64,000 nucleotides of DNA from Agmasoma carcini (nom. nud.) (Eukaryota > Microsporidia > Thelohaniidae): assembly GCA_029232285.1 (NCBI GenBank), contig JAOXFI010000015.1, positions 30,683-94,682 of the forward strand. The letters run 5' to 3'. Position 1 is the first letter of the stretch, and the number at the start of each line of letters is the position of its first letter. Both the position numbers and the translations under genes were made by a program. The notes beneath the pieces were generated by a model. It ran no database searches, was not told the DNA's origin, and saw nothing but the letters and a program-made list of their open reading frames with translations. This document shows, one piece after another, positions 38,819-48,525 of the stretch.

Positions 38819-40015
38819 TTAGGTTCGAGCTCTCTCTAATACCAATCTTCTACCATAGAGATGCGTGCTAGTTCCAAAATATTCTATGGCTTTATCAACA
38901 TGTTTGTTAGAATCAAGCACAATAAAACAGAAACCCTTATGCCCACCCTCTGGCTTCATAGGTATTCTCACATCTTTAACATGAACAAATGATGAAAATA
39001 TTTTCTTAATTTCATTTTCATTGGCTTGGAATGGTACATTTTTAACGACAAGTTTGTTCGTTTCCTTTGTTTTTTTGTTTTTCTTTTCAACCACAACCTT
39101 ACCTTCACCTATAGGTGCAAATTCACAGTAAATGATCTTATTTTTATATTGTCTCAATTTTAAGTTTTTATAATTTTTCATGGCCTCTTTCTCATTTGTA
39201 AAGATTAAAAGAGCTAAACACTTTGATGGTGCCAATTTTATCTTAAAATTCCCTTTAACCATATCCAGAACACTCATCAAATCCGAATTTCGCAATATTA
39301 ACACATTTTTACTGGGTTCAGCATCAAAATCCACATTATTCTTTATCAAAAATTCTTTTGTTTGATTTACCAGATTTGTTTCTAAGAGGGCCATTCTAGC
39401 ACCCAAATCTTTATTTGAAAGATCCACAATATCTTTTTCTGTCCTCCTGGCCATATCGCATGTCCTTTTAACAACCGTTTCAAAATCGAAAAATAAAGAA
39501 TTGTAATATTCAGCTTTCTTCTTATTTGGTTGAGTATATAAAGTGATTCCAATTCTTTTACCTCCTAACACCTTAGCTTCATTGTAAAACCTTAAAGCAT
39601 CCTTTCCATCTATAAACTTTACTATGATATTCTTAAGAGAATCTACTCTAATTGATTCTAACTTACCATATGTCTCGATTTCTTCTTTATAATCCAAATC
39701 TGGGATGTTCTTTATGTATAAAGTTTTTGAACAAAAGATCTTCCTCTCCATAGATTCACTAATACTGGTATTATTTTCTTCTTCGCTTGCAATTTCAACA
39801 GAAATTTTATGATTCCAAATATATGAATCATTAAAATACTTAACAGCTCCCTCTGCTTCATCAGTTGATACATAACCAACGAAACTGATTCTTCTGAATC
39901 TCTTTGCCGAGTTCCTAAGCATAAATATATCTGTAGGCTCTTTATACTTACACAGTTCAACTCTTAATTCCTCTTCTTTAATTTCTTTTGGAAGATTCTT
40001 AATTACTATTCTCAT
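38819..40015 (-). CDS. MRD1: Ribosome-assembly RNA-binding protein Mrd1/RBM19, reduced
   Basis: 398 residues. The first RRM (about 1-80) has RIVIKNLPKE and RRISFVGYVSTDEAEGAVKY, ending in IWNHKISVEIA, which closely follows Mrd1 RRM1. A second degenerate RRM lies near 92-160, a third near 240-305, and a well-formed final RRM at about 315-398 has LVVKNVPFQANENEI and GHKGFCFIVLDS, ending in YGRRLVLERA. Mrd1 in yeast has five RRMs in 887 residues and binds the pre-rRNA near the central pseudoknot in the small-subunit processome. Here only about four RRMs remain and the linkers are cut. The ATG follows AAATTTTTATC. Confidence 0.8.
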   Translation of the reverse strand: MRIVIKNLPKEIKEEELRVELCKYKEPTDIFMLRNSAKRFRRISFVGYVSTDEAEGAVKYFNDSYIWNHKISVEIASEEENNTSISESMERKIFCSKTLYIKNIPDLDYKEEIETYGKLESIRVDSLKNIIVKFIDGKDALRFYNEAKVLGGKRIGITLYTQPNKKKAEYYNSLFFDFETVVKRTCDMARRTEKDIVDLSNKDLGARMALLETNLVNQTKEFLIKNNVDFDAEPSKNVLILRNSDLMSVLDMVKGNFKIKLAPSKCLALLIFTNEKEAMKNYKNLKLRQYKNKIIYCEFAPIGEGKVVVEKKNKKTKETNKLVVKNVPFQANENEIKKIFSSFVHVKDVRIPMKPEGGHKGFCFIVLDSNKHVDKAIEYFGTSTHLYGRRLVLERART

Positions 40016-40169
40016 GATAAAAATTTTATAAAAAATATAAAATACTTTTTTTTAAATCATATCAATACACACTTATAATCAATATTTTGGATCATATATA
40101 TAAGTAATACATCACTAAATGTTCCAAAATAAAAAAATACGAAATATTTACAAACACAAAATAAAACAA

Positions 40170-41231
40170 TTAATTCTTTTTATTTGTCTTACTTTTAATT
40201 ACGGGACTAGAGGCTGCAAAGGAACAATCATTAAAGAAGGACTTGTTGCCTTTTTGTATCAAAGATTCTACAGTAAATCCAGTATTGGTTGGTTTAGGAG
40301 TCGATGAGACCGGTTCTTTCTTTTTTGCTGGCACAGCTTTAGCTTTTGTTTTGGTACTATTAAGTTTTATTTTTATTGATGAACAAGAATCTGCGTCTGT
40401 ATCATCTGAATATTCTTTCTGTGTACCTTTTTTTGTTCTTTTAGCAGGTTTTCTTGGCATAGTAAAACTACTTCTCTTCCTTCTAGTCTTTTTTTCTTTT
40501 TTTGGCTCCAAATTAGAATCTAGAACTACGGTTGGTTCAATCATTGGAAAAATGGATTCATCCTTTATTTTGTTTTCTAATTCATTAATGTTATTTAGTT
40601 TACGTTCAATGTCCCTATCCTTAGAAGCAAGCGAATTTTTCAACAAGGCGATTTCATCGTTAAGTGATTCGGTTTTTTTATTATATCTTTTTTCAAGCTC
40701 ACTGTTTTTGTATTTAAGAGACTCAACTTCGCTTTTAAGTGTAGTTGTATCATCATAAACAACTTCTTTATCACCTTTGACCCTCTTTAATTTCCTATCT
40801 ACCACCGATTCTATAGATTTTACTAATTTCTTAAAGTCAATCATTTCATGAATTTCTTCAAGCTTTAAAATTACATCAGAAAGATCTGAAGGTTCATTCT
40901 TTTGAAGCTTTGAATGAAGATCTTTGTTCTCTTTCATAATCTCAACCTTCATTTTCCTCAAGCCCGTCAATTCATCAGTAAGCTTATCATTTTTGGCTTC
41001 TAGAGATGCAATTTTTGCTACATACTCCTTCTTCATTTTTTCAAAATCACTGTTTCCAATTGAACTGGAATCAGATTCTACTTTATTTGTGCTAACATGT
41101 GAACTTAAAGCTTTTATTTCTTCTTCTAGATGTTTTTTGATCTCGGTAAAGTTTTGATATGATTCTTTGATGTATTTCTGCTCTAAATTTCGAGTTTTAT
41201 TTCTTACATATTCATATTCCTTTAGGTCCAT
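40170..41231 (-). CDS. Coiled-coil protein with basic C-terminal region, unknown function
   Basis: 353 residues from the ATG at 41229-41231 (MDLKEYEYVRNK), whose upstream region has an A-run followed by TTATCC. A longer frame from 41273 (ATG) or 41279 (GTG) is possible. Residues about 10-230 are a heptad-rich coiled coil with several breaks. After that comes a basic region with KKEKKTRRKRSS and KPAKRTKKGT that looks like nuclear localisation signals. The tail is Ser/Thr/Lys-rich and ends in TVESLIQKGNKSFFNDCSFA. A nuclear structural, kinetochore or spindle protein is plausible from this layout, but no family is recognised. It runs in the same direction as MRD1, upstream of it by about 155 bp. 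Confidence 0.7.
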   Translation of the reverse strand: MDLKEYEYVRNKTRNLEQKYIKESYQNFTEIKKHLEEEIKALSSHVSTNKVESDSSSIGNSDFEKMKKEYVAKIASLEAKNDKLTDELTGLRKMKVEIMKENKDLHSKLQKNEPSDLSDVILKLEEIHEMIDFKKLVKSIESVVDRKLKRVKGDKEVVYDDTTTLKSEVESLKYKNSELEKRYNKKTESLNDEIALLKNSLASKDRDIERKLNNINELENKIKDESIFPMIEPTVVLDSNLEPKKEKKTRRKRSSFTMPRKPAKRTKKGTQKEYSDDTDADSCSSIKIKLNSTKTKAKAVPAKKKEPVSSTPKPTNTGFTVESLIQKGNKSFFNDCSFAASSPVIKSKTNKKN

Positions 41232-41755
41232 GTTGTTTGGATAATTTTTTTCATTTTCGGAAAAGAAAATCATACACACTTCGATGTATCACTTTTCATA
41301 TTGTTTTAGCAGTAAGATAATGATAAATCAACATAAACATATATTGTTACTCTTATTATTATTTACCATTCAATATATAAAATTATTTATAAATGTCATA
41401 ATCTTAAATGTTGATTGTTAATGAAAGAACCATAAGAGAATCTATAAACACCATTAACTTAGTTATACACAATTTAGCATATGCTAAGAGTATATTTAGT
41501 CAATTTTAATACATAATTGTTAAACTAAAGTGAATATGAGCTAGATATATATAGAATCAGTAATAATATAATGTTATTTAAATAATGATTAATATTTTGT
41601 AATATAATACTAATCTGTTTATTTTTTATTATTTAAGCCAATCAATAATGATTTATATATATATTTTTAGATCAGTAAGTTTTTAAAATAAATAGGAAGC
41701 ATATACTGATTTATATAGATTTTCTTGGTTTCTATTATGACTTTATACGGAGGGG

Positions 41756-41925
41756 AATATCAATCATTCACTTATCGTGCTTTGGTAAAATGACAGTAAA
41801 AGCAGTATGTCTTGCCATCTTATATGGTGAAGTAAAACTTTAAGGACACAAATCATAAGATGCGGTAACTACTGGATTTGATGATCTACCCACATCGACC
41901 ATACACTCACCGCGCTTTAGTTACT
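41756..41925 (+). repeat. Dispersed ~300-bp repeat, copy 3 (left half)
   Basis: Shows CACTTATCGTGCTTTGGTAA, GACAGTAAAAGCAGTATGTC, a TATGGTGA word and ATCATAAGATGCGGTAAC, matching the left half of the other copies. The right half is missing or unrecognisable. A different GC-richer sequence follows it. Confidence 0.7.
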
Positions 41926-41939
41926 AGAGGTGATCAAAG

Positions 41940-41967
41940 AGCGAAGCTTCGCAATAGCAATTGCTCG
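41940..41967. other. Paired palindromes able to form a hairpin
   Basis: GCGAAGCTTCGC (41942-41953) is a perfect 12-bp palindrome, and AGCAATTGCT (41957-41966) is a perfect 10-bp one three bases later. The outer GAGC and GCTC also pair. The segment lies directly after dispersed-repeat copy 3. Confidence 0.7.
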
Positions 41968-42522
41968 ATTTTTGATAGATTAAAGAGCATAACCCATTAA
42001 ACCTCTCAGGATACTTCAGCCCAGAAGCTGGCTACCCCCTTAAAGTGTTGATTTATATCTGCCAGGTATCAACCCTAACCAGTGTTTTATATGACATATA
42101 TACTTAGGGTTTAATAACTTTAGATTATTATATTTTTAAGGCTAGCATGAAAGAAAAGATATTTTTACATCATCTACACTTTTTATAAAAGGGTTAGACC
42201 TTTATTATACTTGACTCTGACATATTGTTGAATATCAATTATTGAAATTGTCTAATATAATTATAAGACCAATAGACTGACTTTTTAACTCATATTGTTA
42301 CGTACGGTACAATAATATTTCTTTCTTAAAATTCAAATAAACACAGAACAAACCTCTATTGAAATAAATGGTATCAATATTATAGAATGTAAGTAACAGA
42401 CACACAACAATGAACAATCATAAGATTAAATACCGGACATAATACAAAAAAGGAAAACAAATAAAAATAACACTTCAAAAAAAAAACAAATTAATCAAAA
42501 TTTTTAAGACACGACTTATTTA

Positions 42523-42951
42523 TTACTTTCTTGGTGCTTTAGATGCAGCCTTTTCGAGCTGAGCGTTAAGCTCCTGACAGGTTAATGTTTTAAGATCACC
42601 TTTGAACTCTAACAAACAGCAATACTTAATATCATAAAATGTAATTGTTCTCTTATTAGTATTGTTTGAAAGTTCGACGGCCGCGTCACATAATTTCTCA
42701 ATGAGATGTTGACATAAGAAAGAAAGACTATTTACTGCACCTCTAGAGACCTGAACTTCATGGGCTGGTGCGACTGTATTGTTTAGAATCTTTTTTATAG
42801 CTGGTTTGTGTCTAAGAGCTGTGGATGGTACATTACTCTTGTTCTTCCTCTTTGCAGATGAAGATTTCTTAGCGCTTGAGGTCTTTTCAGCACTTGCTGG
42901 GACTGATTTAACTGGAGCTTTACCTGTGCTTCTTGGAACTGGAGTTGCCAT
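42523..42951 (-). CDS. Histone H2B, divergent
   Basis: 142 residues from the ATG of MATPVPRSTGK. A basic Lys/Ser/Pro-rich tail (about 1-55) precedes the histone fold. The fold includes VSRGAVNSLSFLCQHLIEKL, equivalent to H2B alpha-2, NNTNKRTITFYDIKYCC, equivalent to the H2B loop YNKRSTITSREIQ, and the C-terminal LKTLTCQELNAQLEKAASK, equivalent to the long alpha-C helix. These features distinguish it from H2A, H3 and H4. The first helix region is much altered (HKPAIKKILNNTVAP), as in other microsporidian H2Bs. A longer frame from 43008 is rejected: the chosen ATG follows an A-rich stretch and ACCC. Confidence 0.85.
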   Translation of the reverse strand: MATPVPRSTGKAPVKSVPASAEKTSSAKKSSSAKRKNKSNVPSTALRHKPAIKKILNNTVAPAHEVQVSRGAVNSLSFLCQHLIEKLCDAAVELSNNTNKRTITFYDIKYCCLLEFKGDLKTLTCQELNAQLEKAASKAPRK

Positions 42952-43904
42952 TGGGTCTATTTTTTTTGAATTTTTTATATCAATAAAAGGAGGGAAAGAG
43001 TCAATCATAGACTTATACGAGGATATAGAGTAAGAAAAGATGGTAAAAAATTATGAATTAATATTATAAAGGTGTTAAAAGGTGTCTTTTAGTGTATTAT
43101 TCATATAACATTAGGTTTTTGATATATTTTATTTTTTTTGGTTTTGTTTTCCCGCCAAAAATTGTGAAACGTTCTAGAAAAGAAGATAGTGCCTAAGAAT
43201 TATATATAAATCATAGTGATACATAATATTTAAATATAATGCATATATTGGTATGGTTATTAGTTAAACAACATCCTACCATGGTTTTTGAGGGTTACAA
43301 TGGCATATTTATATCTTTAGTGCTTATATAGTTCTGGAAAAAGAATTTCAAAATTTTAAACAAAAAAATATTGAGAAATGTGTTAAATCTTGTAAGTCAA
43401 TGAAATATTAGCAGAGTTTATCTACAATATTAAGTACACATGCTTAAAATCTTTGTTAAATTTTTATATTATTGACTTGACATTAAATTGAGTAAATGCC
43501 TTTTTATAAAAACACTTCAAGACTAAAATCAGTAATGTTTTTAACAGATATGTTGGACTATTGGTTTGATTTATAATACTTAGAGTGTATTTGATTATGT
43601 TTAAAGTTAGTTTTTCGATTCAGGTTCATTTTTTTAATATTTTATAAGAGAAATAAATTAATCATTAAAATAAGCCCTTTTATATAGAAAGTGGGTATTA
43701 ATTGTTATTATATACTTTATGTAATCTTAATGTTCGTTAATCATCATAACCACATCATTTCAAACTTATCCTTTGATCATTAAAATCAAAACATATATAA
43801 ATCAAATTTTATTTAAAAGTAGTTGATGTTCTTCAAAAAATGAAGGAATGTTAGGTTATGTCATTTTCATCATTTTTGTAAAATTTTCAAAAATTTTTTG
43901 TCCT
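42952..43904. other. Divergent intergenic region upstream of H2B
   Basis: About 950 bp of AT-rich DNA. No repeat or RNA gene is seen. A TTTTCCCGCC word near 43150 is the only GC-rich motif. Confidence 0.4.
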
Positions 43905-45023
43905 ATGCTAAGAAAGAAAAGTCTTGAAATCATAGCAAACGAATCATCATCAGATGCTATTGAAATTATTAGCAATGGTCCAGTCGTTAAGTCTACTTCT
44001 AAGAAACCAAAGGTAAATAAGCCTAAAAAGCTAGAAAGTTCACCAAAGTCTAAAACTAAAAACTTAAATACTAAAACAATCAAAATTACTAATCAAAAAT
44101 CTAAAAGACAAACAATAGACATTAGTAGTTCTACAAACAAACTAAATTCTGAAAATTTAACTGGGAAATGTAAAATTAATCTTAAAAAAGAAAAAAATGG
44201 CGATTTATTGATACCTTCGGATATCATATCAAAACCTAATAATAAGAGGAGAAAAACTAAGAAAAACAAGGGTTTAAACAATAAATCAAATGTTCCGATT
44301 CAACAGGATGCTGTAAATGGGCATGATTCTAACGCCTTGGTAGTCAATCCAAACGAAAATATAATAGATGCTAACCAAGATAGCATCAACGATATAAAAT
44401 GCTACTTAAATCATACAATTGATAGTGATTCTTGTGAAATTATAGGTGGCAAAAATAAACCTGACGTTTCACCAACACGTTTGAAAACCCCAAAAATTAA
44501 GTTACCAAGTAAACCAATAACGGATGATGTAATTAAGGAGTATCAAATCTTAGTTAAAAGTCAAAATTTTGAAAAAACATATCAAATGAGCGGTAGCGAT
44601 AGTCTAATTATTATATATGATGATATGTTTGGATCTGAGAGTACTGTAGATAATGTTCTTATGTATGAGGGGTTAGAATTATTTAAAAATTTAACAATAC
44701 AAGATTCTGGTTTTTTTCCTGGTATAAATTATGTAACTTTAGATGATAAAAATACAAAATTATTAAGAAATTATGTTAATTTGACAATACAGTTGGGCCC
44801 TCATTCAGCTTCAAATAATAAATTAGAAAAGATGTTTGAAAATTATAATACGATTAGTGATGTGCTCGATTTTGTTACTAAGTCTACAGGATTAGATGAA
44901 GATGGGTTGTTTGTGGTATTTAATGGTGTTCTATTGTGTGAAGATGATGTTTTAGGTGAGATTTTAGAATCTGAAGATGTAGTTGATATTATAAAAACTT
45001 CAAAAGTTTGCTTTGTAAGCTAA
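43905..45023 (+). CDS. SUMO-like-domain protein, possible Rad60/Esc2/NIP45 relative
   Basis: 372 residues from the ATG at 43905, chosen because AAAATTTTCAAAAATTTTTT plus GTCCT directly precede it. An in-frame ATG at 43848 would add a hydrophobic stretch. Residues 1-200 are basic and low-complexity. They carry two SUMO-interaction-like motifs, DAIEIIS near the start and SCEIIGG mid-protein. The C-terminal part, from about 215, has two ubiquitin-fold-like segments. The last one ends with GLFVVFNGVLLCEDDVLGEI and DVVDII, the pattern of a SUMO-like domain (F-x-G-x-x-L...D-V-I). Two SUMO-like domains behind an SIM-bearing tail is the layout of RENi-family genome-stability factors. The sequence similarity is weak, so the family is a hypothesis. 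Confidence 0.5.
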   Translation: MLRKKSLEIIANESSSDAIEIISNGPVVKSTSKKPKVNKPKKLESSPKSKTKNLNTKTIKITNQKSKRQTIDISSSTNKLNSENLTGKCKINLKKEKNGDLLIPSDIISKPNNKRRKTKKNKGLNNKSNVPIQQDAVNGHDSNALVVNPNENIIDANQDSINDIKCYLNHTIDSDSCEIIGGKNKPDVSPTRLKTPKIKLPSKPITDDVIKEYQILVKSQNFEKTYQMSGSDSLIIIYDDMFGSESTVDNVLMYEGLELFKNLTIQDSGFFPGINYVTLDDKNTKLLRNYVNLTIQLGPHSASNNKLEKMFENYNTISDVLDFVTKSTGLDEDGLFVVFNGVLLCEDDVLGEILESEDVVDIIKTSKVCFVS

Positions 45024-45839
45024 ATAAAATAACTAGAAGCTTATTACAATACTCAAATTAACAGAATCAATAAATAATGAATCTTTATGTCATTTTTAAT
45101 TATGTAATGGTCAGTTAGTATTAATAAAAACTCTAGTTTAAAGCCAGGCATCACCAAACCGTAAATAATTATTATTATTATAATATTTTATTATTATGTA
45201 CATTGTTAGATATATTTAACAAATTTTATGATAAAATCAAAAACCCAGCAAAAAATCTGAAGCCTTTCATTAAAATTAACAATATTGTAATTATATACTA
45301 TTAGTGGGTATTGAAAATCTAATAGTAAAACTTAAGTGGACAGAATATCAATAAGAAGCACGGCTGTATATAAGTCTTCAGTAAAAGATATTTATTCTAC
45401 AAAGGTATAAAAAAGAGACAAGTTATAAATATAAAATAATTCTTGCAGGTACGTGTTTCTTGAGATAAAAATATTTCAAGTACACAGAATTAGCAATAAA
45501 AAGCCAGTTGATGTAATTCTAAGAACTATGAGAAGCGCGTTGCTACCAAAAATAATTTTTATCAACTTACACAAAGAAACTCATTAAAGAAGGGTTTAAA
45601 ACAAAAGATACCTGAGAGGAGATGATAAAGAATGATTAGTGCACATTTAAGCTGAATTAATGTGACAAGAACAAATTAATCTTAAAAAAGAGTATATCAA
45701 TGAACTGAAGTTAAATATCATGTAAATATTGTTAACTCAGAAATGAACATTTAAAGTATAAATAATGATCTTTTATAACACAATTTATATGAATTTACTT
45801 TTCAACAAAATTCTCGTAAAAAAGTCTTAAAGCAGTGCG
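45024..45839. other. Gene-free AT-rich stretch
   Basis: No gene or named repeat. It leads into a decayed ISXO2-like transposase on the minus strand. Confidence 0.4.
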
Positions 45840-46250
45840 CACGCGCTTTTTTCTTTTTATTTCAAGTTTTAATTCGTTGTTAAAAGATTACACAGTCTCT
45901 GTGCTTACGAAAAACATTATTACTCATAAAGATATTCTTATTTAAATTGTTATAAGTTTGATGTTAATAATCACAATAATACATCCTAGGGTTATTTAAC
46001 TACAAATTATAGGAATGGTGGTTTAAGCTTTCTTATCAGGTAAGAGTCTGGTAAATACACGTGTAATCTTAATAATACTAAAGTCGTTCTTTTCAATGGT
46101 GATTTTCTCTTTTGATTTTGAAATTAAACATGTTTTATTTAACCTTAAAACCGGTCTACCTAATTTAATTTACTGTTCAAAAATTCAGTTTCGGTCATTA
46201 ATATTATCAAAATAAGGCGAATATCACAATAAAAGAAACCAGTTCTCATA
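45840..46250 (-). pseudogene. Decayed ISXO2-like/Merlin transposase, lineage B copy 1
   Basis: Homologous at DNA level to the better copy at 52600-53020, for example ATTATAGGAATGGTGGTTTA versus ATTATAGCAATGGTGGTTGA. On the minus strand it reads LGRPVLRL in place of the copy's GGPGFKVQVDE, then TRVFTRLLPDKKA in place of ARVFARVLPDNKA, then VSKHRDC for LDKHTDC. Catalytic residues are lost. Confidence 0.6.
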
Positions 46251-46950
46251 GAATAATATTAAGAAAAGTATTAAGAATAATTTGACACTCTAAGAAAACT
46301 CTTCAATATTACATTATATTTCTATTGTGCCATTGTATTTTGACTTTTTTGCACTTTTTTATTTGATCACATATCATTGAATCATCAATAACTAACAATT
46401 TCTTAATCATTCATACTTCTTATCGTTTGTTCTAATTCTACCCAACATATAAAAAAAATTATATCAAATCTATTTTTCTCTAAATAGATCTGATCCCAAA
46501 ATGGAATATGTATAAACTAATAGAAATAAATGTTTAGTCTGAATGGTATTTTATAATTATTGTTGTTTTTTACTTTAAGCTCAACAGGAAGTACATTTTT
46601 GAAAAATTATACAAATATCAAAATACAAAATTTTACAGCAATTAAAATCATAAGTCAAATTATAATTATTAAATATAATTTTATTGTTTCTTATCTGGAC
46701 CAAAGTTGTCAATTGCAACAAAATAGTAAAATCTAAGATGAGAAAAATATAATATACAAGAAAATGCACTGTAACACCTTCAAAGTTTACCGATAAGAAC
46801 TAAATATCATCATTAAATTATGTGGTATGAAAAGCACATGTCATATCCCACAATATAAAATTATCAGCGTGGTTTTGTTTTATTTCTTTAAATATTTATC
46901 ATTTTTTGATATCTGAACAATATTTATTATAAGAAGTATGTGATATTTGT
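46251..46950. other. Gene-free AT-rich stretch
   Basis: A 62-codon frame at 46581-46769 (minus) is hydrophobic low-complexity sequence and is not called. Nothing else is recognised. Confidence 0.4.
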
Positions 46951-46959
46951 TATGTTAAT

Positions 46960-47260
46960 AAAGATATTACGGACGAAAATAAATTTATCTTTTGGGGTGT
47001 TTTAGTTAAGAGATGTAGAAAAACTGGTCTTAATAAATTATAGTAGATGTTAAAAGAATAAGGTCAATCTATAAAAACCAATTTTCAACATGACAATGTT
47101 CCAAGTTATAAATCAATATTATAACATTCTTGTTTTGGTTCTCAAACGTTTGAATATGTTTTAAGTCATCAGATTAAAATATTAGGCGAAAATCAAGCAA
47201 AAATAGCTAGTTTTAGGGAAATAAATGATCAATGACAATGATTTAAGGTGTAAAAGAATG
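46960..47260 (+). pseudogene. Decayed Tc1/mariner-like transposase fragment
   Basis: One frame, interrupted by stops but without a shift over 150 bp, reads ITDENKFIFWGVLVKRCRKT, then after two stops MLKE, then GQSIKTNFQHDNVPSYKS. This matches the Tc1/mariner order: first Asp block (F-S-D-E-S-x-F-x-L-x-G), linker, then the second Asp block (Q-x-D-N-x-P-x-H). The first block has TDEN for SDES, and the last His is Tyr. The third acidic residue is not recognisable. Confidence 0.55.
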
Positions 47261-47800
47261 TATAATCGATGTCAAAACTAATATTAAGTATTAAAACAAT
47301 GAATTGGCTTACAGATTATCAAATATTATGTTTTTGTTCATATAACTATTACAATATAATATAAGTATGGAATATAACTAATACAATAATATAATGATAT
47401 AACTATTACAATTGTTTTATTTTAAGTTTAAAAATGTCTTATTTTTTGTTTACACCCCTGTAACACCTCTTGTCATGTTTCTAGGTTGAAGGATCATAAT
47501 TTAAATATTTATTTACAGATTTGCTAAAATTAAATTTTAATCTATTACGGCTAAGTTAAAATAATTGTAATAATATATCAATAACTATGTTAAAATATTT
47601 ATTTATAAAATCATTATCAAAATAAATGAGCCAATATTTTAATAATTGAAAAATTCCAAATATTCGGAGTTTCCCAGTAAATTTACAATATTCAACAAAA
47701 ATCAAATAACATATTTTACAATATGTATAATAATAACCTATAAATGAACTTTAACCATTGATAATAATAGTTTTATTTATCCAATATGATATCGGGCAAA
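47261..47800. other. Gene-free AT-rich stretch
   Basis: ATATAACTATTACAAT words recur at 47338-47412. No gene is seen. Confidence 0.35.
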
Positions 47801-47849
47801 AAGTAGTATCGTTTATGAACAAATCCTAATATTTCTGCGCTTTCTACAC

Positions 47850-48180
47850 CAGTTCTCAAGAGGAGAACTTGCCTATCTCTGAATCTAGAGGCCCTTTTAA
47901 GTATAGTACCTTGGTACTTATGCTATCTATTCTGAACTATTAGGCTTGTCGAACGTAATGATGATGATACTCTAACCTACTCGAAGGAGTATAAACTGAC
48001 CATAGAACTTTCCTCTTTACCAAAGCACACGGTGTGTATGGTGGCGTAAGCCGAGTTTACGGAGCAAGATCAAGAACTGGAACGGATGGATTGTTTTGCT
48101 AACGCTATTTTTAACCAGACCTTTTTGCCAGATATTGATCCCGAATAATAAACAATTTTTTTTCTGCGCTTTCTACAAAT
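47850..48180. repeat. GC-richer island bounded by CTGCGCTTTCTACA
   Basis: The words TTTCTGCGCTTTCTACA occur at about 47832-47852 and again near 48160-48176 in direct orientation, so a 320-bp segment is flanked by a direct repeat of about 16 bp. Inside, AGTACCTTGGTACT is a palindrome, and CTTTACCAAAGCACACGG at 48018-48034 is the inverse of the left end of the dispersed ~300-bp repeat (CGTGCTTTGGTAAA). No coding frame is seen. Confidence 0.55.
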
Positions 48181-48244
48181 AATCTAGAGAAGAAGAAAAC
48201 CGAACCAGCAATTAAAAATATCTAAAATTAAAAATAAATACCAT

Positions 48245-48525
48245 ATACTTATCTTGCTTTGTTAAGAGCTATTTGAAAAAAATATTTCTAAAACCTAAAA
48301 CCGTCCTAAATTATGACTGTAAGATTTTAAAGGTACCATGCTTTATTGTAGCTGATTTAGGTACATTAACCAATTTATATATCTTCCCTGCCAATGAAAA
48401 AGACTATTTATATCCTCATGCTTTAGCACTTGACGTGTTATAGCCACAATTACACATTTTCAAATGTTACCACATGGGGTCCAAACTCTTTTCATAGCGT
48501 CTATTCATGATAACAAAGATGTGTC
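48245..48525 (+). repeat. Dispersed ~300-bp repeat, copy 4 (most eroded)
   Basis: Recognisable words: ATACTTATCTTGCTTTGTTA, TTATTGTAGCTGATTTAGGT, TTCCCTGCCAATGAAAAAGA, TTATAGCCACAATTACAC, GTTACCACATGGGGTCCAAA and CTCTTTTCATAG. Several indels separate it from the other copies. Confidence 0.65.

Larger units (their letters stand above)
41280..42522. other. Gene-free spacer with a partial dispersed repeat and a palindrome-rich island
   Basis: 1.2 kb. 41756-41925 is a partial dispersed-repeat copy. 41930-42060 is a GC-richer segment with two short perfect palindromes (see separate entries). The rest is AT-rich without features. Confidence 0.55.
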
